A stretch of 64,000 bases of DNA from Salipiger sp. CCB-MM3. GTDB lineage: Bacteria > Pseudomonadota > Alphaproteobacteria > Rhodobacterales > Rhodobacteraceae. Where the stretch lies: assembly GCF_001687105.1 (NCBI RefSeq), contig NZ_CP014595.1:2140501-2204500 (forward strand), given 5' to 3'. A model generated the notes under the pieces. That model was not told the DNA's origin. It did not search any database and worked only from the letters and a program-made list of their open reading frames with translations. Shown piece by piece: positions 8,215 to 16,533 of this stretch. Each line of letters begins with the position of its first letter. The first letter of the stretch is position 1. The position numbers and the translations under genes were made by a program.

Positions 8215-9435
8215 ATGACCGACCTGTCCCACCTCAAGCCCAAGGAACAGCCCGCGCTTGCCTCGTTCAACTGGGAGGACCCGCTGCTGTTCAGCGAGCA
8301 GCTGACCGAGGAAGAGCGGATGATCAGCGACACCGCCCATGCCTTCTCGCAGGAAAAGCTGCTGCCGCGGGTCGAACATGCCTATCTCGACGAGCACACC
8401 GACCCCGAGATCTTCCGCGAGATGGGCGAGTTGGGCCTGCTGGGCTCGACCATCCCCGAGGCCTATGGCGGCATCGGCGCAGGCTATGTGGCCTATGGCC
8501 TCGTCGCGCGCGAGGTTGAGCGCGTGGACAGCGGCTACCGCTCGATGATGTCGGTGCAATCCTCGCTGGTGATGTATCCGATCTACGCCTACGGCTCGGA
8601 AGAGCAGCGCATGAAGTATCTGCCGAAGCTCGCCAGCGGCGAGTGGATCGGCTGCTTTGGCCTGACCGAGCCCGATGCGGGCTCCGATCCCGCAGGCATG
8701 AAGACGCGGGCGGTGAAGACCGAGGGCGGCTATGTGCTCAAGGGCTCCAAGATGTGGATCTCGAACGCGCCGATCGCCGATGTCTTCGTGGTCTGGGCCA
8801 AGTCCGAGGCGCATGGCGGCAAGATCCGCGGTTTCGTGTTGGAAAAGGGCATGAAGGGGCTGAGCGCGCCGAAGATCGGCGGCAAGCTCAGCCTGCGCGC
8901 CAGCATCACCGGCGAGATCGTCATGGATGACGTCGAGGTCGGCGAGGACGCGCTGCTGCCCAATGTCGAGGGCCTCAAGGGGCCGTTCGGCTGTCTCAAC
9001 CGCGCGCGCTACGGCATCGCATGGGGCGTCATGGGTGCCGCCGAGTTCTGCTGGCATCAGGCGCGCAGCTACGGCCTCGACCGCAAGCAGTTCGGCAAGC
9101 CGCTGGCAGGCACACAGCTCTTCCAGAAAAAGCTCGCCGACATGCAGACCGAGATCGCGCTGGGGCTGCAAGCCTGCCTGCGCACCGGTCGGCTGATGGA
9201 CGAGGGCCGCGCCGCGCCCGAGATGGTCTCGCTGATCAAGCGCAACAACTGCGGCAAGGCGCTGGATATCGCGCGTATGGCCCGCGACATGCACGGCGGC
9301 AACGGCATCCAGATCGAATACGGCGTGATGCGCCACGCGGCCAACCTCGAGACGGTGAATACCTATGAGGGCACCCATGACGTGCACGCGCTGATCTTGG
9401 GGCGGGCGCAGACCGGCATTCAGGCGTTCTTCTGA
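8215..9435 (+). CDS. gcdH: Glutaryl-CoA dehydrogenase
   Basis: FAD acyl-CoA dehydrogenase that oxidises and decarboxylates glutaryl-CoA to crotonyl-CoA in lysine/tryptophan/glutarate breakdown. 406 residues with the standard N-terminal helical, middle beta and C-terminal helical domains. Signature [12 protein letters not shown] near residues 150-160; catalytic base E385 in [17 protein letters not shown], the GcdH-specific form of this loop. Strong GGAGGAG Shine-Dalgarno at 8201-8207, 7 bp before ATG 8215. Its TGA overlaps the ATG of the CoA transferase by one base, so the pair is translationally coupled. Confidence 0.97.
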   Translation: MTDLSHLKPKEQPALASFNWEDPLLFSEQLTEEERMISDTAHAFSQEKLLPRVEHAYLDEHTDPEIFREMGELGLLGSTIPEAYGGIGAGYVAYGLVAREVERVDSGYRSMMSVQSSLVMYPIYAYGSEEQRMKYLPKLASGEWIGCFGLTEPDAGSDPAGMKTRAVKTEGGYVLKGSKMWISNAPIADVFVVWAKSEAHGGKIRGFVLEKGMKGLSAPKIGGKLSLRASITGEIVMDDVEVGEDALLPNVEGLKGPFGCLNRARYGIAWGVMGAAEFCWHQARSYGLDRKQFGKPLAGTQLFQKKLADMQTEIALGLQACLRTGRLMDEGRAAPEMVSLIKRNNCGKALDIARMARDMHGGNGIQIEYGVMRHAANLETVNTYEGTHDVHALILGRAQTGIQAFF

Positions 9436-10553
9436 TGCAGGTTCCCCCGCTGCCGCCGATGCACGGGGTGCGCGTGATCGAACTGGCGCGCATCCTCGCC
9501 GGGCCTTGGGCCGGGCAGGTGCTGGCCGATCTCGGCGCCGAGGTGATCAAGGTCGAGGCGCCGCAGGGCGATGACACCCGCCGCTGGGGCCCTCCGTTCA
9601 TTGAGCGCGAGGGCGACCGCTCGGCGGCCTATTTCCATGCCACCAACCGCGGCAAGCGCTCGGTGATCGCCGACTTCCGCACGCCCGAAGGGCAGGCGAA
9701 GGTGCGCGAGCTGGTGGCCGAGGCCGATGTGGTGATCGAGAACTTCAAGCTCGGCGGGCTGCGCAAATACGGCCTCGACTATGAGAGCCTGCGCGAGGTG
9801 AACCCCGGGCTGGTCTATTGCTCGATCACCGGCTTTGGGCAGGATGGCCCCTACGCCGAGAGGGCGGGGTATGACTTTCTCATTCAGGGCATGGCGGGCT
9901 GGATGGACCTCACCGGCAGCCCTGAGGGCGAGCCGCAGAAGGTCGGCGTGGCCTTTGCCGATATTTTCACCGGGCTCTATTCGGTGATCGGCATTCAGGC
10001 GGCGCTGGCGGCGCGCGCGCGCACCGGTCGGGGGCAGCTCGTCGATATGGCGCTGCTCGACTGCGCCGTGGGCGTGCTGGCCAACCAGGGGATGAACTAT
10101 CTCGCCACCGGCAAGGCACCGCGGCGCCTCGGCAACGCGCATCCGAATATTGCGCCCTATGAGGTGCTGCCCACCGGTTCGGGAGATATGATCCTCGCGG
10201 TCGGCAATGACGGGCAGTTCGCCCGGCTCTGCGCTGTGCTGGAGCTGGCGCTGGCCGAGGACCCGCGCTTTGCCACCAATGAGGCGCGGGTGGCGCATCG
10301 TGACCTGCTGCGGCCTGCACTGGTAAGCGCGCTGGCGGCATGGGACCGGGCCGAGCTTCTGGCCGCGCTGGAGAAGGCCACCGTGCCCGCCGGGCCGATC
10401 AACTCGGTGGATCAGGTGTTCGACAACCCGCAGGTGATCGCGCGCGGTATGGCGGTGGAGGCGGGCGGGGTGCCCGGCATCCGCACCCCCATCCGCCTGT
10501 CGGAAACGCCCTTGGCCCCGGCACGCCCCTCGCCGAAGCTCGGTCAGGGCTGA
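9435..10553 (+). CDS. Class III CoA transferase, probable glutarate CoA-transferase
   Basis: 372-residue CaiB/BaiF-family CoA transferase. N-terminal VIELARILAGPWAGQVLADLGA is typical; D147 in GYDFLIQG aligns with the catalytic aspartate that forms the acyl-enzyme anhydride. Being coupled to gcdH with a one-base overlap, it most likely activates glutarate with CoA from succinyl-CoA or another donor, like GcoT or human SUGCT. An alternative dicarboxylate substrate cannot be excluded from sequence. Confidence 0.9.
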   Translation: MQVPPLPPMHGVRVIELARILAGPWAGQVLADLGAEVIKVEAPQGDDTRRWGPPFIEREGDRSAAYFHATNRGKRSVIADFRTPEGQAKVRELVAEADVVIENFKLGGLRKYGLDYESLREVNPGLVYCSITGFGQDGPYAERAGYDFLIQGMAGWMDLTGSPEGEPQKVGVAFADIFTGLYSVIGIQAALAARARTGRGQLVDMALLDCAVGVLANQGMNYLATGKAPRRLGNAHPNIAPYEVLPTGSGDMILAVGNDGQFARLCAVLELALAEDPRFATNEARVAHRDLLRPALVSALAAWDRAELLAALEKATVPAGPINSVDQVFDNPQVIARGMAVEAGGVPGIRTPIRLSETPLAPARPSPKLGQG

Positions 10554-10562
10554 ACCGCGGTC

Positions 10563-10641
10563 GAGGGGGCTGCGCCCCCTCGGCGCTGCGCGCCTCACCC
10601 CCAGGCATATTTTTCGGGCGTATTTTTAAAGAGAAGAAGGG
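10563..10641 (+). repeat. Interspersed two-hairpin element, type A, plus orientation
   Basis: Hairpin 1 is GAGGGGGC-TGC-GCCCCCTC (10563-10581). Hairpin 2 is GGCGC-TGC-GCGCC just after it. The tail follows: CCCCC, an extra CATATTTTTCG, then GGGCGTATTTTTAAAGAG-AAGAAGGG to 10641. Related elements lie at 28583, 33235, 41202, 49008 and 59771. This copy starts 10 bp after the CoA-transferase stop. Confidence 0.75.
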
Positions 10642-10647
10642 CGCGAA

Positions 10648-10686
10648 CCCCGGCTTCGTCTCTTTCCAAATACGCCCGCCGGAGGC
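10648..10686 (-). repeat. Second copy of the interspersed tail, inverted
   Basis: On the minus strand this reads CCTCCGGCGGGCGTATTTGG then AAAGAGACGAAGCCG, the same tail as the plus copy ending at 10641 but facing it. The two form a head-to-head pair in the 230-bp gap before the helicase gene. Confidence 0.65.
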
Positions 10687-10783
10687 GGTCCGATGCGCGC
10701 CAGAGGCGCTTTCCGCCGGGAAAAGCGAAACGCGTTCCGCTGTGCTCTGGTGCGCGGCGCGCCGCTTTAGTAGGGTCGCGCGC

Positions 10784-12325
10784 ATGACGGCGCCCGCGAT
10801 CAGTTTTTCCGAGGATCAGGCCGAAGCCTGGGACCGCGTGGCCGAGATGCTGCGCGGCGCTGGCGTCGATCTGGATGAAGGCACCACCGAACCCGCGCGC
10901 GAGGGCCTGTCCAAGGTCATGGCGCTGATGGGCAAGGCCGGATCGGGCAAGACGCTGCTGCTGGCCGAGCTGTGCAAGGCGCTGCAGGAGGCGGGCTGCG
11001 AGGTGGTCTCGGGCGATTTCGAGAGCCGCCGCAAGCGCGACAAGCGCACGCTGGCGATCCTTGCGCCGACCAATAAGGCGGCCTCGGTGCTGCGCATGCG
11101 CGGCGTGCCCGCCACCACCATCCACCGCATTCTCTACACGCCGGTCTATGATCCGGTCTATGAGCGCATCGCCGAATGGCTGATGGGCAACGAGGAGCGC
11201 CCGGAGATCGAGGCGCTGACCGATGAGGCGCTGGACCGGGCCTATGCCGCGTATCAGGGCCACAAGTCGGTGCCGGCGGCGCTGGCCGCGGCGGGGCTGC
11301 GCGGCAGCGATTTCATCACCGGATGGAAACGCCGCGAAGAGCCGCTCGACATCGGCTTCGTCGATGAGGCCTCGATGCTGGATGACCGGCAGTTCGAGGA
11401 TCTGCGCGAGATCTTCCCCAACCTGCTGCTCTTTGGTGATCCGGCGCAGCTGGCACCGGTGAACCAGTCGGGCAAGATGGTGTTCGACGCGGTGCCCGAG
11501 GACCGCAAAATGGAGCTCTCGCGCATCCACCGGCAGGAAGCCTCGAGCCCGATCCTCGATCTGGCCCATGCGCTGGCCGATCCGGAGGTGGATTTCTACC
11601 GTTTCGAGCGGCTGGTCGAGGAGATGGCGGCCAAGGACGATCGGGTGATCTGGGGCCAGCGGGTCGAGGTGGATCTGATGGCGCGCTCGCCGGTGCTGGT
11701 CTGGCGCAACGCCACGCGCATCCGGCTGATCAACGCCTTCCGTGCCGTGCATGGCGCGCCCGAGACCGAGCTTCTGCCCGGCGAGCCGCTGATCTGCGAC
11801 GGTATCGAACTGCCGCTCAAGCACCGCAAGAAACGGCTCGATCTGGAGGCGCGCGGGCTGATCAAGGGCGCGCAGGTGGTCTATCTCGGGCCGGGCAAGA
11901 AACCCGGCTTCTCGCGGCTGCACGTGATGGGCGCGCCCGACCCGCAGGTTTCGGCGGCGTCCATCGTGAAGATCGAGAAGCCCGACGAGGAAGAGCCCTT
12001 CATCCCCTTCGCCGCGCGCATGGGGGCGACCTTCCTGCATGGCGCGGCGGTGACTATCCACAAGGCGCAGGGCTCGCAGTGGGAGAACGTGCAGGTCTTT
12101 GCGCCCGATCTTTACACCGCTGCGCGCATGGGGCGCGTCGAGGCCGGGCAGCCGCTGTGGAAACGTCTTGCCTATGTGGCCATCACCCGCGCCTCCGACC
12201 GGCTGCACTGGGTGGTGCGCAACCGCCTCGCCAAGCCCTCGGGGCCACTGCGGGTGGATGATCTGGCCGCTGCGGCTCCGGCGCCGCTGGAGCTTGAGAT
12301 GCAGGGCGAGGACGCGGCGGGCTGA
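10784..12325 (+). CDS. RecD2-like ATP-dependent DNA helicase
   Basis: 513-residue superfamily 1 helicase from ATG 10784; the same frame is open further upstream but that part runs through the repeat. Walker A GKAGSGKT at 50-57, Walker B/DEAS box VDEASMLDD near 192-200, motif III-like FGDPAQLAP, and C-terminal UvrD-type motifs VTIHKAQGSQWENV and AYVAITRASDR. It lacks the long N-terminal domains of RecD2 and resembles the short AAA_30/UvrD_C_2 helicases common in Alphaproteobacteria. Function is inferred only at DNA-helicase level. Confidence 0.9.
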   Translation: MTAPAISFSEDQAEAWDRVAEMLRGAGVDLDEGTTEPAREGLSKVMALMGKAGSGKTLLLAELCKALQEAGCEVVSGDFESRRKRDKRTLAILAPTNKAASVLRMRGVPATTIHRILYTPVYDPVYERIAEWLMGNEERPEIEALTDEALDRAYAAYQGHKSVPAALAAAGLRGSDFITGWKRREEPLDIGFVDEASMLDDRQFEDLREIFPNLLLFGDPAQLAPVNQSGKMVFDAVPEDRKMELSRIHRQEASSPILDLAHALADPEVDFYRFERLVEEMAAKDDRVIWGQRVEVDLMARSPVLVWRNATRIRLINAFRAVHGAPETELLPGEPLICDGIELPLKHRKKRLDLEARGLIKGAQVVYLGPGKKPGFSRLHVMGAPDPQVSAASIVKIEKPDEEEPFIPFAARMGATFLHGAAVTIHKAQGSQWENVQVFAPDLYTAARMGRVEAGQPLWKRLAYVAITRASDRLHWVVRNRLAKPSGPLRVDDLAAAAPAPLELEMQGEDAAG

Positions 12326-12451
12326 TGCCCTGCGGCTGATCGGGATTTCCTCTTGCCAGCGGCGGGGCCGATCCGCCAATCTGCCTCGGGTTTGGCAATG
12401 CGCAAGGAGAGGCGATGATCCGGGGCAGCAGCAACAGGCAAGCGGGGCACC

Positions 12452-12898
12452 ATGCCAGCTGAGGCGATCCTAGGAATGGAGCCGAAGGTGTCGCGCTGGT
12501 TTCTTCTGGACGCGGAGAAAGTGGCGCAATTTGGCGCAGTGACCGGCGATCTGAAGTTCTTCCACGAGGACGCGGGGGCCTCGGCCGATTTCCTGTTCGG
12601 AGAGCCGGTGGCGCAGGGCTTTCTGACGCTGTCGCTGCTCTCGGCCATGTGCGCCGACGCGGTGCCGCCCTTTCCGGGACAGATCGCCAATGTGAACTAC
12701 GGCTTTGACCGGGTGCGATTTGTCACCCCGGTGCCGGTGGGCTCGCGGGTGCGCGGGCATTTCACCGTCGGCGGGGTGGAGGAAGAGGAAGAGCGGCTCA
12801 CCGTGCATTGGGACGTGGAGATCGAGATCGAGGGGCAGGTGCGCGATCAGCCCGCGCTGGTGGCGCAATGGGTGACCTTCCTCGAACTGCGCGACTGA
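12452..12898 (+). CDS. MaoC-like hotdog dehydratase
   Basis: 148-residue single-hotdog protein. GAVTGDLKFFHED followed by GEPVAQGFLTLSLLSAM fits the hydratase-2 motif, in which an Asp and a His polarise water for addition to enoyl-CoA. Length is that of a stand-alone (R)-specific enoyl-CoA hydratase or MaoC-domain protein. A hotdog thioesterase follows after 80 bp on the same strand. The acyl-CoA substrate cannot be told from the sequence. Confidence 0.82.
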   Translation: MPAEAILGMEPKVSRWFLLDAEKVAQFGAVTGDLKFFHEDAGASADFLFGEPVAQGFLTLSLLSAMCADAVPPFPGQIANVNYGFDRVRFVTPVPVGSRVRGHFTVGGVEEEEERLTVHWDVEIEIEGQVRDQPALVAQWVTFLELRD

Positions 12899-12978
12899 TC
12901 CTCAGCTGACGCAAAGGCCCCGGCTTGACCCTGCGCCGCGCAGCGCCGACACAAGGGGCGCGCAACAGGAGACCCCGC

Positions 12979-13380
12979 ATGACCGAGCCGTTCCTCGAAG
13001 GCCCTTCGCCCTATCTGCAGCACCTCGGCGCTGCGCTGACCGACTGGCGCGCCGATTTCGCCCGGTTCGAACTGGACTTGGGGCCCGAGCATATGAACCG
13101 GCACGAGAACCCGCATGGCGGGGTTCATGCGTCATTGCTCGACACGGCGATGGGATTTGCAGGCTGTTTCACCGGGGATGCGGACGACAAGCTGATGGCG
13201 CTGACGCTGTCTCTCAACGTGCAGTATCTGTCGCGCCCCAAGGGCACGCGGCTGATCGCCGAGGGCACGCGCACCGGCGGCGGCAAGAGCACCTTCTTTG
13301 CCGAGGCGACGATCACCGATGAGACCGGCGAGCTTATCGCGAAGGGCTCGGGCGTGTTCCGCTACCGCCGCCGGGGCTGA
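12979..13380 (+). CDS. PaaI-type hotdog thioesterase
   Basis: 133 residues from ATG 12979, preceded by AGGAG at 12967-12971; an upstream in-frame start at 12925 has no ribosome site. HENPHGGVHASLLDTAMGFA is the PaaI/4HBT motif, the Asp after HASLL being the likely catalytic residue. It should hydrolyse acyl- or aryl-CoA thioesters. It converges on the acetyltransferase gene with a 3-bp gap between stop codons and no visible terminator. Confidence 0.87.
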   Translation: MTEPFLEGPSPYLQHLGAALTDWRADFARFELDLGPEHMNRHENPHGGVHASLLDTAMGFAGCFTGDADDKLMALTLSLNVQYLSRPKGTRLIAEGTRTGGGKSTFFAEATITDETGELIAKGSGVFRYRRRG

Positions 13381-13383
13381 GGC

Positions 13384-14037
13384 TCAGCCCGGGGCCAGCG
13401 CTTCGAGCGCGGTGATATCCGCAGCCTCGAGCGCGCCGCGGGCCGCGGCGATGCGCTCTCCTGGCCAATGCCACCAAGCGAGGCGCAGGAGAAGGTCGAT
13501 GGTCTCGGGATCGAAGCGCATCTTCGCCACGCGTCCGGGGTTGCCGGTCACCACCGCATAGGGCGGCACCTCGCCGCGCACCACGGCACCCGCGCCGATG
13601 ATCGCGCCCGAGCCGATCTTTGCACCCGCCAGAACCATCGCGCCGGTTCCTAGCCAGACGTCATGGCCGATCTCGATGCCTCGGGCGTCGGGCTGCGTGG
13701 CCTGAATGGCCTCGCGGTCGAACACCATGAAGGGGTAGGTGCTGAGCCCCCGCGTCTCATGGTTGGCCGAGCCGCCGATGAAACGCACGCCATGGGCGAT
13801 CTGGCAGAAATTGCCGATCACCAGCCGGTCTTTTGAGAAGGGAAAGAGATAGGGCGCGAGGCGCGCCGCCCAGCCGTCGACCGCGGGCGGATCGAAATCC
13901 GAGGCGTAGGTGAAACGGCCGACCTCGATGCACGGATGGTCGATCACCGCGCGCAGATGCACGGTGCCCGCGTGCGGGGTGCCATCGGGCAGGATGATGG
14001 GGTGAACTTCCTCCGCGGAGGGAAGGGCAAAGGGCAT
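13384..14037 (-). CDS. CatB/Vat-type hexapeptide acetyltransferase
   Basis: 217-residue left-handed beta-helix acetyltransferase. Hexapeptide turns run through IEIGHDVWLGTGAMVLAG and IGSGAIIGAGAVV; the loop GSANHETRGLSTYPF carries the catalytic His of the xenobiotic acetyltransferase class (chloramphenicol CatB, streptogramin Vat). Chromosomal members in marine Alphaproteobacteria usually have no proven drug substrate, so resistance should not be assumed. Acetyl-CoA donor is expected; the acceptor is unknown. Confidence 0.88.
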   Translation of the reverse strand: MPFALPSAEEVHPIILPDGTPHAGTVHLRAVIDHPCIEVGRFTYASDFDPPAVDGWAARLAPYLFPFSKDRLVIGNFCQIAHGVRFIGGSANHETRGLSTYPFMVFDREAIQATQPDARGIEIGHDVWLGTGAMVLAGAKIGSGAIIGAGAVVRGEVPPYAVVTGNPGRVAKMRFDPETIDLLLRLAWWHWPGERIAAARGALEAADITALEALAPG

Positions 14038-14150
14038 GGGAGCCTCCTTTCGAAACGCATTTGTCAGGGTTTCAAAGGTGCTGGTCCATGGCTCCCTCCA
14101 TCGGTGAACAGGGGCACTCTAGCGCGGAAGGGCGGCGCGGGAAAGCGCGC

Positions 14151-14753
14151 TCACTCTCCCGGGCGTTTGAGCGAGAACACCTCGCGGATCACCGCATAGT
14201 CGCGGTAGCCGAGGCGGGTGAGCGGCTGGAAGGTGGTCACATCGAACTGCCCATCCTTGAGGCAGTCATCACGCATGTGAACGCCAGTGACCTCGCCGAA
14301 GACGGCGAAATTCGCCGCGCCTTCCAACGGCACGATCTGGGTCACCTTGCATTCCAGCGAGGCAGGCGCCCCGGCCACGCGCGGGCAGTCGATGGTCTCG
14401 CACTCGGCTTTCTCGATCCCGGCGAGGGTGAACTCATCCTCGCCCGCCGGCCACGGCCCGGAGCTGAGGTTCATCACGTCCCGCGCCGCGTATTCGACGA
14501 TGTTGACGCAGAAGACACCGCTTTCGCGCAGCTGCGCCACGCTGTCCTTGGTGCCGTCGCGGTCGTCCTTGGCCGAGGTCGAGGCGAACATCACCTGCGG
14601 CGGCACATAGGCCACCGCGTTGAAGAAAGAATAGGGCGCGAGGTTGTCGCCCATCGTCCCGCGGGTGGAAATCCAGCCGATAGGGCGGGGGGTGACGATG
14701 GCGTTGAACGGGTTGTGCGGCAGGCCGTGGCCGTCTTCGGGGCGGTAGAACAT
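14151..14753 (-). CDS. Flavin reductase family protein (FMN-binding split barrel)
   Basis: 200-residue flavoprotein. NAIVTPRPIGWISTRG and APYSFFNAVAYVPPQVMF are the classic flavin-reductase-like split-barrel blocks that bind FMN. No fused oxygenase domain. Such proteins supply reduced flavin to partner oxygenases or act as small flavoprotein oxidoreductases; no oxygenase gene is adjacent, so the partner is unknown. It is 113 bp upstream of the hexapeptide acetyltransferase on the same strand. Confidence 0.88.
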   Translation of the reverse strand: MFYRPEDGHGLPHNPFNAIVTPRPIGWISTRGTMGDNLAPYSFFNAVAYVPPQVMFASTSAKDDRDGTKDSVAQLRESGVFCVNIVEYAARDVMNLSSGPWPAGEDEFTLAGIEKAECETIDCPRVAGAPASLECKVTQIVPLEGAANFAVFGEVTGVHMRDDCLKDGQFDVTTFQPLTRLGYRDYAVIREVFSLKRPGE

Positions 14754-14834
14754 GCCTGTCCTCTCAGCTGTTTGCGCGGTCTTTGGACCCGTGATAGGGC
14801 CAATTCAGCCAAAACGCCACGGGAGAGCACACCT

Positions 14835-15320
14835 CTGTACAGCTTGTTTCAGGAACGCCCGGATGATGTCTGGGAGGTCGAGGCCCTCTATGACCTCAGC
14901 TTTGCGCCGGGGCGGACGCTGCTGTCGTCCTACCGCCTGCGCGACGGCGTGGCGCCGGTGGCCGAGCTGTGCCGCGTGGCCAAGGACGAAAGCGGCATCA
15001 TCGGCGGCGCGATCCGTTACTGGCCGGTGCGTGTGGGCGAGGTGCAGGCGCTGCTTCTGGGGCCGGTCGCGGTACACCCCACGGCGCAGGGCGAGGGGCT
15101 GGGCGCGGCGCTGATCCGCGACACGCTGGAGCGGGCACGGGCGCTGGAATGGGGCCGGGTGCTGCTGGTGGGTGATGAGCCCTACTACCGCCGTTTCGGC
15201 TTTTCCAAGATCGACGGGGTCGAGATGCCGCCGCCGACCAACCCCGAGCGCGTGCTGGCGATGGAACTGCGCCCCGGCGCATGGGCCGGTGTGACCGGCG
15301 AGGTCACGCGCAAAGCTTGA
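14835..15320 (+). CDS. GNAT N-acetyltransferase, apparently starting at CTG
   Basis: 161-residue GNAT protein; LLGPVAVHPTAQGEGLGAAL is the acetyl-CoA pyrophosphate loop and YYRRFGF the typical C-terminal strand. The frame is open far upstream but contains no ATG or GTG near the conserved N-terminus. CTG at 14835 lies 7 bp after a GGGAGAG Shine-Dalgarno and gives an N-terminus YSLFQERPDDVWEVEALYD; a TTG at 14844 is the alternative. Substrate unknown. Confidence 0.78.
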   Translation: MYSLFQERPDDVWEVEALYDLSFAPGRTLLSSYRLRDGVAPVAELCRVAKDESGIIGGAIRYWPVRVGEVQALLLGPVAVHPTAQGEGLGAALIRDTLERARALEWGRVLLVGDEPYYRRFGFSKIDGVEMPPPTNPERVLAMELRPGAWAGVTGEVTRKA

Positions 15321-15370
15321 AATTTCGGGGGCGGGGCCGATCTTCTTAGAAAGACCCTAGGAGGCGCAAG

Positions 15371-16126
15371 ATGACCGCAGCAGTCCCCGGAACCGAGCTT
15401 GTTCCCGTCAGCATCGAGGCAGAGATCGCCGCGCTTGCCCGGCGCCACCGCGCCGCGGGCGGGGTCGGGCTGCAGGTGCTCAACCTCATCGGCGGCAAGG
15501 CGGAGAACCTGCTCGAACGGCTGCCCGACTCGGTGAAGAACCGGCTCGAAAGCAGTACGGCGAAGGCGCTGGAGCTTTCCTTGAAGGCGGCCTCGGGCTC
15601 GCGCCGGGCGGTGCCGGATCAGAAGGGGTGGCTCAACACCGCGCTGGCCACCGCCATGGGCGCCGCTGGCGGCGCGGGCGGGCTGCCTACGGCCATGGCC
15701 GAGCTGCCGGTCACTGTCACCGTGCTCCTGCGGGCCATTCAGGGCATCGCGGCGGAATATGGGTTTGACCCCGAGATGCCGGAGATCCGCCGCGAGTGTC
15801 TGGCCGTCTTTGCCTCCGCCGGTCCGCTGGCGACGGATGATGGCGCGGATCTGGGGTTTCTGGCGACGCGGGTCACGCTGACCGGCGCGACGGTGCACGG
15901 GCTGATCGGCAAGGTCGCGCCGCGACTGGCGACGGCGATGGGGCAGAAGCTGGCGGCGCAGACAATCCCCGTGCTGGGCGCGGCCGCTGGGGCCGCGACC
16001 AACTACGCCTACACCAGCTATTATCAGGAAATGGCGCATGTGCAGTTCGGCCTGCTGAAACTGTCGCAGCAGACCGGGCGTCCGCGTGCCGAACTGGTGG
16101 CGGCGCTGCAGAAGCAGATCGGTTAA
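15371..16126 (+). CDS. EcsC family protein
   Basis: 251-residue EcsC-like protein, rich in Ala and Gly with two or three amphipathic or membrane-associated segments (LNTALATAMGAAGGAGGLPTA and IPVLGAAAGAATNYAYTSYY). EcsC was first described next to the Bacillus EcsAB transporter; its activity is unknown. GGAGG at 15360-15364 precedes ATG 15371. Transcribed with or after the GNAT gene, 50 bp downstream of it. Confidence 0.85.
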   Translation: MTAAVPGTELVPVSIEAEIAALARRHRAAGGVGLQVLNLIGGKAENLLERLPDSVKNRLESSTAKALELSLKAASGSRRAVPDQKGWLNTALATAMGAAGGAGGLPTAMAELPVTVTVLLRAIQGIAAEYGFDPEMPEIRRECLAVFASAGPLATDDGADLGFLATRVTLTGATVHGLIGKVAPRLATAMGQKLAAQTIPVLGAAAGAATNYAYTSYYQEMAHVQFGLLKLSQQTGRPRAELVAALQKQIG

Positions 16127-16533
16127 CCGCTTCGAAAGGTTAATGGCCTAGAGACTTGCGTAAGGCGCGGTGAAACCCGCGCCGCAACGCCCGCGCAGAA
16201 GGTGCGGGTTGTGTCCCGTGTCAGAACGGCCGGCGATGCGCGCAACATCCAAATCGCCCGGGGCGCGGGGGACCGATGCGCCGGGCGAGCCACTTTGCAA
16301 CAAATCTAGCCAGTCGCGCAGACGCCCGGAAGCAGGCCGAAGGCGCCGGGCGAGCGCCTGCTCGTCCGGGCGGGCTGGCGCTTTGTGAAACTCGCGCGCC
16401 GCTGACGTGCTGGCCGGACTTGGCTGGCATAAAGCGCAGACCTCATGCGGAGCAGCGCCATCCCACGGGCAGACGCTCATCCGGCGCGCGCCGGACATGC
16501 TTAATCCGTTTCAGATAGCGGCCTTGCCCCGCC
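16127..16533. other. 407-bp gap without a recognisable gene; contains a perfect 16-bp palindrome
   Basis: No frame here looks like protein. Several GC-rich inverted segments occur, the clearest being TCCGGCGC/GCGCCGGA at 16480-16495, a perfect palindrome 39 bp past the ptsP stop on the minus strand. It could mark the ptsP transcript end, although no T-run follows. The rest shows nothing I can name. Confidence 0.4.

Noticed and set aside
10595..12379. 594-codon minus-strand frame over the helicase
   Set aside because: No protein motif; the plus strand carries complete SF1 helicase motifs.
16148..16498. 116-codon minus-strand frame in the gap after ptsP
   Set aside because: No motif, no ribosome site and Arg/Pro/Ala-biased composition; not supported as a gene.
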